NCBI GenBank assembly: GCA_947561585.1
Contig: CANNZV010000128.1
Span: forward strand, 372,001-436,000
Length of the DNA stretch: 64,000 bases
From: Caprella mutica
Taxonomy: Eukaryota > Arthropoda > Malacostraca > Amphipoda > Caprellidae
Direction: 5' to 3'
The notes beneath the pieces are model-generated. The model was not told the DNA's origin, did no database searches, and saw only the letters and a program-made list of their open reading frames with translations. How positions within the stretch are numbered: the stretch's first letter is position 1; each line of letters starts with the position of its first letter. This document shows positions 55,998 to 64,000 of the stretch, piece by piece. The position numbers were made by a program, and so were the translations under genes.

Positions 55998-57526
55998 GAA
56001 GGTAAGAGAAATGTGGTAGCCGATACCCTTAGTAGATTAACTCCTTTAACGGAAGAAACAATAGATGATTGTGAACTTTTAACACCATCTAATGAAAGTT
56101 GTGATTCAATTGAAAATTATATAGCAACCACAAGATCGAGGGCTAAGCTAAACGTACCACAAATTATTAACGACAATGACAATGACTCAGAAACAGACTC
56201 AGAAAACGAACAAGAATCAGATACATCTAAATTGTATAAAATCAACAAAGAAAAACCATTTCTGAACTACTTACCTAAACACGAAGACATAACATGGACT
56301 TTAAACAGACTAAAGACTGCACAGTCAAACGACTTTGCTTGTAAGGAAATAATGGATATATTACAGAAAAAACAATTATGAACATCTAGGAACATGCTGA
56401 ATTTTTCATATTAGACGGAATATTATATCGACATCGGAAAATAGATACTCGGGCAGCCAGTATTGTTAATTATGTTATACCAAATGAAATGATCAATTTA
56501 GTAATTAATTCAATACATTTTAACACCCATTGTGGTTTAGCTCATACGCTATTTCACTTTCGACTAAAATATTATCATTTTCAAGAAAGATCGGTCATAG
56601 AATCTTTTATTAAAAGATGTGACGTTTGCAAAATCCTTAAAGGAAGTCTAGATACACCAATTAAATTAATGTCTGCCCCAGTAGCTAATACACCATTTGA
56701 AACAGTTTCATTTGATTTTATTGGACCTTTTATAACAACTGACACGAACAACAAATATATTTTATCAATAACATGTATGTTGACAAGATATAACGATTTA
56801 CACGCAGTAGCTGACAAATCAACTAACACAGTAATTGATTGTCTAAGTAAAACATTTAGTCGTTGTGGATATCCCAAAACGTTAATGTCGGATTGTGCGA
56901 AAGAATTCAAGTCTAACGCAATTAGAACTTTCAGTGAAATACATCAGATATACAAATGTGAGGTATTACCATATTCAGCATATTCCAATGGAATTTGTGA
57001 ACGTAATAACCAGAAAATTAACAAATTATTAAGATTCTATGTAGCCACAGTAAATCACAATAATTGGGACATGTTTCTCGATATTGTCCAAAACACAATT
57101 AACAATCAGGTCAATTTGACCTTGAAAGATACGCCCTCATACGCTCTTTTTGGCCGTGACACATCTCCAAATATTCAAGCAGAAAATTTGGATAACATTT
57201 ACAATTTAGATACATCAGAATCAATAGTCAAAATCAAGGCCAGACAAGCTCTATTTATTCAAGATCAGATAAGAGCTAACATAATTAATCAATCAAACAA
57301 ACGCATAATTTACCACAATAAGACACGAAAAGATAAAATTATACAGATAGGTGATCGAGTATTAATTAGAAATCATCAAAAAACACATAAATTACAATTA
57401 AATTGGATAGGACCAGGTACAGTATTACAAGTGAAAAAAAACAAAGCTATAATTCAATTAGGACTTCAAACGATAACGAGCAATATAAATTATCTAACTA
57501 AGTTGGAAAAATTCACAACAAATTAA
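55998..57526 (+). pseudogene. Pol fragment: RNase H tail and integrase
   Basis: Opens with FEGKRNVVADTLSRL, the hallmark end of a gypsy-type RNase H, then an acidic linker to 56381. A frame change plus a stop (near 56375-56398) separates it from the integrase frame, which reads on to 57526. From the ATG at 56489 the integrase has H10, H14, C44 and C47 (zinc site), D76, D135 and E171 (58 and 35 residues between them, as in active integrases), and a WIGPGTV motif near 306 (GPY/F-type). The integrase core is intact, yet the protein lacks RT and protease and carries the break, so I call it a pseudogene. A stand-alone integrase from 56489 is the alternative. Confidence 0.8.
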
Positions 57527-58180
57527 TTAAATAATTTCATTAACATCATTAAACAGGAAATCAAATTATGAGAAATTTGAATATAAACAAACATCATATA
57601 GCCCACAAAAGGAACACATAAAATGAAGTAACATGAGTAACATGTTACATTTACACGAACACGTGACATATAACACGGTTACATGCAAAGAGTCAGAGAA
57701 ATGTTTACATTTTTTTTTGCTTACGCGAGTCAAACAAACAGAGCATACAATTCATTGTTCAAACTACAATATTTCCTTTGCTCAGTAAGAGAATTATTGT
57801 ATGTATTTAATTGTATGTAATTTAATTGTAATAATTGCATGTATTTAGATAAAGTTGATGGGATGAATTATGAATTTTATTAATATAAAATTTCATATAA
57901 TAATTTTAAGAGGATTAATTTTTTTTGTTGTATGCATGTTAATTTTAAATTTTGTGTTTATATGTTGGTGTAACGAATAAGATGAATTATATTCTGTAAA
58001 CGTAGTAGTAAAATTGTTTGAATGAAAATTTGAAAAAAATATATATATATATATATATATTCAAATTTAGGATGAAATACTGAAATAATTTAAAAGCAAA
58101 AATGATTAATTCAAAATGAGACTGAAATCTGATAAAATACCTAGAAAATGAACAGGGGCCATGATCTAACGGTATCGTTT
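57527..58180 (+). other. Non-coding stretch inside the retroelement
   Basis: AT-rich, with an (AT)n run at about 58037-58060 and no open frame. It probably acts as intron/leader for the downstream gene. Confidence 0.5.
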
Positions 58181-58189
58181 TGATTTCAG
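58181..58189 (+). promoter_or_regulatory. Candidate splice acceptor
   Basis: TTTTGATTTCAG ends at 58189, followed by a GC-richer exon-like stretch leading to the ATG at 58329. Consistent with a spliced subgenomic message, as for env genes. Confidence 0.5.
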
Positions 58190-58328
58190 TGACCGTGAGG
58201 CAGCAAGGCCACAGCCATCCACACCGGCAACAGACCCAAAAACAGCCAGTGACTGACTCTCAGCCACTCACAGCCGGTTAACACACAGAACTGTAATTCA
58301 AGTTCGTGAGAAGTAATCAGCTGGAGCG

Positions 58329-58658
58329 ATGGGACAGACTCAGAGCAACTTTGACCTGAACTCAGTAGTGGAGCTGATCCAGAAATCAACTTCGATGAAC
58401 AAGGCTCATTTGGAGCAAACCATTAAAAACATGGGGTCTACAAAATACGACCTAATACCAGATTTGTTTAGCGACGTTTTGGTATTAATTCTAACATTGC
58501 TAGTTGTGATGATTCTGGTATGTGGTTATAATCAGTCAAGAAAGATGAAGTCAGAAGAAGACATGAGGATGTACGAAATTAGGAATTTGAGGTCTAAGAT
58601 GGCGACTGAAGCCTTCAATCAGATAAAGCGCGGTGCCCCTTTAGATCAGGGGAACTAG
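58329..58658 (+). CDS. Small N-myristoylation-type single-span membrane protein
   Basis: 109 codons in the env position of a truncated retroelement; I do not recognise a family. The ATG is in a strong context (GCGATGG). It begins MGQTQS, an N-myristoylation signal (MGxxxS). Residues 7-45 are amphipathic and polar. Residues about 47-67 form one membrane span (FSDVLVLILTLLVVMILVCGY), followed at once by a basic patch (RKMK) and a helical charged tail. No signal peptide or cysteine-rich ectodomain is visible, so it is not a normal Env. The layout (short, acylated N-terminus, one span, juxtamembrane basic cluster) recalls small membrane-active viral proteins such as reoviral FAST proteins or viroporin-like accessories; that is analogy only. 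Base composition is clearly less AT-rich than its flanks, which supports coding. Confidence 0.65.
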   Translation: MGQTQSNFDLNSVVELIQKSTSMNKAHLEQTIKNMGSTKYDLIPDLFSDVLVLILTLLVVMILVCGYNQSRKMKSEEDMRMYEIRNLRSKMATEAFNQIKRGAPLDQGN

Positions 58659-58783
58659 GTGGAACAGTAAATGTTTTTAATGATCAGGCAGTTAATATAC
58701 AGGCGACAACAATTATAGTAATGCCTCAGGCAAAACGAAAGCCAAAAAGCGAAATTACCAAAACTAAACCTAACAGCATTTAA
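58604..58783 (+). CDS. Overlapping open frame after the small membrane protein
   Basis: A second frame stays open from 58604 through the stop of the upstream gene to a TAA at 58781-58783, about 59 codons. The protein-like part reads GGTVNVFNDQAVNIQ and ends in a Lys-rich tail (KRKPKSEITKTKP). It has no early ATG, so it would need a frameshift or a further splice. It could equally be chance. Confidence 0.25.
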
Positions 58784-59262
58784 TATTTTTTTTCTCAAAC
58801 TCAATTTGATCATTATTTAAATTTTTTTTTTTTAATTTTAAGTTTGGGTAATTTCAAGTGAAAATTAATAATAATCGTTTTTTCAATTGAATTTAATTTT
58901 AAGTTTAATTTTTTTTTTCGGTGTTAATTTTAAGATTTAAATTTAAAGATCACAACTGTCTCAAAATTTGATAAAGATGATCAAAATTCATATAAATTCA
59001 ATTACGAATATAAATTCATTAAAAGGTTATAAAATACGATATCATAACATATGATAAATTAAAATGAAAAATTACTTTTATCAATAAAGAAGGAAGTTTA
59101 TTAATATAAAACATAATTAAGTTAATTAAATATATTTCTTATAAATGAAAATTTTTTTTTGATTATAATTTTTTTTTTAAATGTAAATGCAGTAACAATT
59201 TGTGTAATGTATTGGAGTGATCAAAGGTCTCTGTTAATATTTAGACTAAAAATCTACATATT
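58784..59262 (+). other. 3' non-coding region of the retroelement
   Basis: Very T- and A-rich, no features. Confidence 0.5.
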
Positions 59263-59274
59263 AGGAGGGAGGGG
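59263..59274 (+). promoter_or_regulatory. Polypurine tract
   Basis: AGGAGGGAGGGG directly before TGTGACC, a textbook tract and LTR junction. Confidence 0.75.
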
Positions 59275-59940
59275 TGTGACCTCAAATAGATTAGGCAAGT
59301 TATTACGTTTATAAAATGAAAAAGTTGTTACATTTTGAACTGAGACATATTAGGTAGGAGTAACTTAGATTATTTTGAGAATAAATAAAAATATTGTTAA
59401 AGCAAAATTAAGATTGTATAGGTAAGATTAAAAATTTAAGAAAATTTGGTGAATGCACATTAGTCTTACATATTTCTAGAACGAATTAAAACTCAAATTT
59501 TTCAATTTTCTAATAATGTATTTATTACCGGTTCGAGAAATTTCAAGAGATCCAATATACATGTTTCCACTAACAGCGTGAGCGTCTGAACATTGTTCAA
59601 TATAGAGTAACAATGGGTAGACAAACCAGCTGGCAGTTTTGGAAAAATGTGAATTGTAACTTTGAAATTTTCGGAAGGGGGGAGCGATGTGGTAATGTAA
59701 ACACAGCAATTGTGTATGCATTACTATCATCACGAACCTATATGATTGTAAGTAAGTGACATTCAAGTCAGTTACCGATTCGCTCTCGTGAGCTACACAC
59801 CTTATCTCCTGTTCGTAGTTATTTGAGACCTTAACTTGCGAGCGTTCTAGTGGAGATATTCTTTGTAATAACATGTGCTTGACCAATGAATATAATCTCT
59901 TTGAGTGTTAATTACTTTACCATTATTACCCTTAAATACA
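59275..59940 (+). repeat. LTR of the plus-strand retroelement
   Basis: Begins TGTGACCTC after the polypurine tract and tentatively ends ATACA at 59940. It contains TATATG (59739-59744) and the initiator TCAGT (59768-59772), with 31 bases from TATA to the initiator A. The 136-codon minus-strand frame across it (59476-59886) is not convincing. The right end is uncertain because the second LTR is missing. Confidence 0.65.
59739..59772 (+). promoter_or_regulatory. TATA and TCAGT core promoter in the LTR
   Basis: TATATG followed at canonical distance by AAGTCAGTT. Confidence 0.55.
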
Positions 59941-60149
59941 GTTAAGCTTGGACCAGAGGCCTGAGGTCGGAACCATAGTGGCAAAGTGGTTCTAGGGCAT
60001 GGTACCATGAGTATTTAGTAGAAAGAGATATATAAAGAGAAAGGAATCTGAAAATACTTTATAGAGTAGGATCCTAATCACTTAGAGCCCATACACTGAG
60101 ACGTTATAGGGAAGTAAACTAACAGACGTCACATGTTTATTATTTTTTG

Positions 60150-60735
60150 GCACCATTGGCAGTTTTGGAGGATATCGTTAGGGTTGTGCTCTTGAACTGC
60201 CGGGTCATGGATTTTGTGTTATGTAGGTTCGAATACTTAATCTAATACTATTTTTTCGTTTTCCTCTTCCATACGTGAATGCAGCCGCCGATGTTTGTGT
60301 CCCTTTTAGTCACATTCCTTGGTGAGTTGCTGCATTCACGGAGTGGATTTAATGCATCCATGAACTCTGTCATCTACACTTGGAGCCACTTTCCTTTCTG
60401 ACTGTTTCTTCCATTCCCTTGTATTTAAACTTCTATTGACGTCGGCATTTTGCTCTTGGTTCCTAAGCCGATGTTAAACCATCTACTAAATTGATTTCCT
60501 TTTCTGTCTATCAGAGTACTTCATTTATTCCATTTTGTTTTAGTTTCAATAAGCCGCTTTTGTAAGTAAATCTAAATTAGTTATTATTTTTCTTTTAAGT
60601 AGGATGCCCAAGAAGCATTAGGTTTATAAGGGCCTGAGACCCATTCAATAGACTGTAAAAGACCAAACAGTTCCCGCCTGTTTGGTCTAAATGTAAGGGA
60701 TTAGTTTTCTAAATAAATAAAAAATAAATAAAATT
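60150..60735 (+). mobile_element. SINE-like or 5'-truncated LINE element
   Basis: A B-box-like GGTTCGAATAC (60227-60237) lies in a stretch that looks weakly tRNA-derived. The body ends with a perfect stem GACCAAACAG / CTGTTTGGTC (60661-60687, 7-base loop) and an A-rich AAATAAATAAAAAATAAATA tail at 60710-60733. A hairpin followed by an A-rich tail is typical of non-LTR retroposon 3' ends. The 5' boundary is uncertain. Confidence 0.5.
60661..60687 (+). repeat. Perfect 10-bp stem hairpin at the retroposon tail
   Basis: 10-bp arms with loop TTCCCGC, directly upstream of the A-rich tail. A likely recognition structure for the LINE reverse transcriptase. Confidence 0.6.
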
Positions 60736-60859
60736 GAAATCAAAATACTGCATAAAGTATTCATGAAAAATAGAGTAGTTCCCCTTTCAAATGATTATAT
60801 TTAAGTATCACCAATCTTTTATAATGAATATATTATATTTTGCATTAATTACTGTCAAT

Positions 60860-61600
60860 GGTCATAATTGAAATATGATGCAGTTTATATGAAACATTTG
60901 CATTAGATTTATCGATTTATTTTCTAGTAAGTACTATCAGTCAAAATATGTTATTTTTTTCTCTGTTCTGAAGACTGGAATAAAGCTATTTACTAACTTT
61001 CGACTGTTGTTTTATTTTTGATGGTGTTCTTACACTTAGAAACTTATAAAACTGAGTTGAGATTTCTGTATAAAAAGCTAAAAATCTTCAACTTCAAATA
61101 TTTCAACAATTTGAAGATGAAACGAATTTACAAAATTTTGAATTCTTACACTCATTTTTAACGAAGATTTTTTTTCACTGTGGTTTCATTTCTACAGATT
61201 AAATTATATTAATAAATTAAAATTATTTCAGAAGCAACATTTTTGGAATGATGTTGAATAATAACAAAACCATTTAATTAATAGATATCAAAATAAGGGT
61301 CTAGGTTAATTGATCCCCGGTCATTTGATCCCCGGTCATATATTCCGTTTATACACCTAGTAGACAATTATTATTGGGCTAACGTATAAATTACATAACA
61401 TATAATAGAAATGAGTATCTTACAGTCAATTAAGTGTTTTATTAAATAATTTCTATTCTAATAAGTAGCAAAGTAAATATTTTCTTCGTTCAAATACGTA
61501 ACAAATAATGCTTTCAAATTTATTTTCAAATTTACATTTTCAAATTTAAATATAATAAAAATTTATCAGAATTCAAACATCTAGAACTGATTGCGCAACA
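60860..61600. repeat. Dispersed repeat, partner of 50240-51490
   Basis: 60860-61290 pairs in inverted orientation with 51170-51490. 61313-61390 matches 50255-50340 directly. 61490-61590 pairs with about 50930-51000. It contains modular repeat copy 9. Confidence 0.7.
60920..61041 (+). repeat. Modular dispersed repeat, copy 9
   Basis: 5' box CTAGTAAGTACTATCAGTCA and 3' box GATGGTGTTCTTACACTTA. The core matches copy 7. Confidence 0.65.
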
Positions 61601-61604
61601 AATT

Positions 61605-61651
61605 CATGATCGAAAATGTGAAACTGTCCAACAACTCATAATTTACCCTTG
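61605..61651. mobile_element. Isolated MITE end, GGGTAAGTTACG family
   Basis: In reverse GGGTAAATTATGAGTTGTTG, then ACAGTTTCACATTTTCGATCA. No partner end was found nearby. Confidence 0.5.
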
Positions 61652-61735
61652 GTAAGATTTTGAAGGACGTTTGAAAGAAATTTTTGATAGTTTGTAAAAC
61701 CCTTTTTAGTTTTCATAATGTTTACTACGGTTGAC

Positions 61736-63660
61736 AGACACTTGGCCGAAAGACATTTGGCCGAAAGACATTTGGCCGAAAGACATTTGGCCGAAAGACA
61801 TTTGGCCGAAAGACATTTGGCCGAAAGACATTTGGCCGAAAGACATTTGGCCCAAAGACATTTGGCCGAAAGACATTTGGCCGAAAGACATTTGGCCGAA
61901 AGACATTTGGCCGAAAGACATTTGGCCGAAAGACATTTGGCCAAAAGACATTTGGCCGAAAGACAATTGGCCGAAAGACATTTGGCCTAAAGACATTTGG
62001 CCGAAAGACATTTGGCCGAAAGACATTTGGCCAAAAGACATTTGGCCGAAAGACAATTGGCCGAAAGACAATTGGCCGAAAGACATTTGGCCTAAAGACA
62101 TTTGGCCGAAAGACATTTGGCCGAAAGACACTTGGCCGAAAGACATTTGGCCTAAAGACATTTGGCCGAAAGACATTTGGCCGAAAGACACTTGGCCGAA
62201 AGACATTTGGCCGAAAGACATTCGGCCGAAAGACATTTTGCCGAAAGACATTTGGCCGAAAGACATTTGGCCGAAAGACACTTGGCCGAAAGACATTTGG
62301 CCGAAAGACATTTTGCCGAAAGACATTTTGCCGAAAGACATTTGACCGAAAGACATTTGGCCGGAAGACATTTGGCAGAAAGACACTTGGCCGAAAGACA
62401 TTTGGCCGAAAGATATTTGGCCGAAAGACATTTGGCCGAAAGACATTTGGCCGAAAGACACTTGGCCGAAAGACATTTGGCCGAAAGACATTTGGCCGAA
62501 AGACATTTGGCCGAAAGACATTTGGCCGAAAGACATTTGGCCGAAAGACATTTGGCCGAAAGACATTTGGCCGAAAGACATTTGGCCGAAAGACATTTGG
62601 CCGAAAGACACTTGGCCGAAAGACATTTGGCCGAAAGACATTTGGCCGAAAGACATTTGGCCGAAAGACATTTGGCCGAAAGACATTTGGCCGAAGGACA
62701 TTTGGCCGAGAGAAATTTGGCCGAAAGACATTTTGCCGAAAGACATATGGCCGAAAGACATTTGGCCGAAGGACATTTGGCCGAAAGACATTTTGCTGAA
62801 AGACATTTTGCCGAAAGACATTTGGCCGAAAGACATTTGGCCGAAAGACATTTGGCCGAAGGACATTTGGCCGAAAGACATTTGGCCGAAAGACATTTGG
62901 CCGAAAGACATTTGGCCGAAAGACATTTGGCCGAAAGACAATTGGCCGAAAGACATTTGGCCGAAAGACATTTGGCCGAGAGACATTTAGCCGAAAATCA
63001 TTTGGCCGAAAGATATTCGGTCGAAAGACATTTGGCCGAAAGACATTTGGCCGAAAGACATTTGGCCGAAAGACATTTGGCCGAAGGACATTTTGCCGAA
63101 AGACATTTGGCCGAAAGACATTTGGCCGAAAGACATTTGGCCGAAAGACATTTGGCCGAAAGACATTTGGCCGAAAGACATTTGGCCGAGAGACATTTGG
63201 CCGAAAGATATTTGGTCGAAAGACATTTGGCCGAAAGACACTTGGCCGAAAGACATTTGGCCTAAAGACATTTGGCCGAAAGACATTTGGCCGAAAGACA
63301 TTTGGCCGAAAGACATTTGGCCGAAAGACTTTTGGCCGAAGGACATTTGGCTGAAAGATATTTGGCCGAAAGATATTTGGTCGAAAGACATTTGGCCGAA
63401 AGACATTTGGCTGAAGGACATTTGGCCGAAAGACATTTGGCCGAAAGACATTTAGCCGAAAGACATTTGGCTGAAGGACATTTGGCCGAAAGACATTTGG
63501 CCGAAAGATATTTGGCCGAAAGATATTTGGTCGAAAGACATTTGGCCGAAAGACATTTGGCTGAAGGACATTTGGCCGAAAGACATTTGGCCGAAAGACA
63601 TTTGGCCGAAAGACATTTGGCCGAAAGACATTTGGCCGAAAGACATTTGGCCGAAATAAA
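61736..63660. repeat. 15-bp satellite (TTTGGCCGAAAGACA), about 128 copies
   Basis: The unit keeps its phase across the whole 1.9 kb: almost all variation is single-base substitution (for example TTTTGCC, CTTGGCC, AGGACA, AGATA) and I see no change in unit length until the last few units. The 5-codon period keeps nearly all frames open (up to 659 codons); none is a credible gene. Confidence 0.95.
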
Positions 63661-64000
63661 TTGGCCGAAATATCTTTATTTTGAAAAAAATGAGATAGTA
63701 ACATTATTTAATATAATAAGAATAATAACTTTCAAATGATATAATAAACATTAATAACAAGTTCAAAAGTATGGAGAGAAGCTTTTTCCACTCCTTATAT
63801 TTGAGATGTAATCCATGATTTTGAAAGAATTCAAATTGTTGAGCAATATATGTTTGCAGTTCGTTATAAAGATACACATTTTGTACACATAAAATTAATT
63901 TTCCTTTCTATAAAATAACTTTAAAATTCGATGGATATAAAAACAATTACTGAATAATTAACCCGAGGCTGCAGTTTGTATTATGGATACGCATTATTAT
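63661..64000. other. Non-coding spacer
   Basis: AT-rich, nothing recognised. Confidence 0.5.

Larger units (their letters stand above)
55982..59940 (+). mobile_element. 3' half of an LTR retroelement (5'-truncated)
   Basis: In order: the last residues of RNase H (from about 55998), integrase, about 0.8 kb without long frames, a splice acceptor, a small membrane-protein gene, an AT-rich tail, a polypurine tract (59263-59274) and an LTR (59275 to about 59940). No gag, protease or RT and no 5' LTR are in the window, and the upstream sequence is another repeat. It is unrelated in detail to the minus-strand retrovirus at 16.9-27.8 kb. Confidence 0.75.

Noticed and set aside
58329..58658. Calling the small membrane protein a FAST or known viral fusion protein
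   Set aside because: Only the architecture is similar; no sequence homology was established, so it is left unnamed.
59476..59886. 136-codon minus-strand frame as a gene
   Set aside because: It lies antisense within a probable LTR, overlaps its promoter and shows no domain.
61706..63704. Open frames of 367-659 codons on both strands (FRPNV, SFGQM, LAERH, WPKDI repeats)
   Set aside because: All arise from one 15-bp satellite read in different registers.

Overview
This is an AT-rich eukaryotic window, probably from an insect. The evidence is a gypsy-type endogenous retrovirus with an errantivirus-like envelope, promoters of the arthropod TATA plus TCAGT-initiator type, Tc1/mariner-, pogo- and hAT-like transposon ends, and very many minisatellites. 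The short words TAGGTACC/GGTACCTA are common in the non-coding DNA. I cannot name the species. I see no conserved cellular gene, tRNA, rRNA or CRISPR array. Everything recognisable is mobile DNA or satellite.

Layout. 1-5.2 kb: non-coding DNA with a 51-bp and a 17-bp tandem repeat; the 17-bp repeat grows out of the arm of an inverted-repeat element. 5.2-30.6 kb: a 32-bp satellite split by a segment of about 23.6 kb (6425-30065). That segment has inverted CCCAGGTAACATT ends and a possible 2-bp target duplication, so it looks like one very large element. It holds 24-, 21-, 18-, 9- and ~130-bp satellites, MITEs and a nearly pristine LTR element (16899-27751, minus strand, 704/703-bp LTRs, 5-bp target duplication). 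In the LTR element gag and pol share one frame split by a single TGA in a readthrough-type context, followed by env. 32.5-34.1 kb: a 41-bp satellite whose units carry CRE- and CCAAT-like motifs. 36-39.8 kb: an LTR element with no coding capacity. 41.9-43.9 and 54.3-55.8 kb: two copies of a Foldback-like family whose terminal inverted repeats are 15-bp tandem arrays, with ~9-bp target duplications; an unoccupied paralogous site lies near 47.14 kb. 43.9-50.2 kb: transposon fragments and nested MITEs. 56.0-59.9 kb: the 3' half of a second LTR retroelement on the plus strand (RNase H tail, integrase with a full DDE triad, a small N-myristoylation-type single-span membrane protein behind a splice acceptor, polypurine tract, LTR). 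60-61.6 kb: a SINE/LINE-type tail and an interspersed repeat. 61.7-63.7 kb: a 15-bp satellite of about 128 units with almost no length variation.

How the parts work together: Gag, protease, RT, RNase H, integrase and Env of the minus-strand element form a complete retrovirus-like set with a tRNA-Lys-type primer site. Pol probably depends on UGA readthrough, and Env probably depends on splicing. The rest records repeated nesting: transposons inside transposons inside satellites, with several satellites apparently derived from transposon ends.
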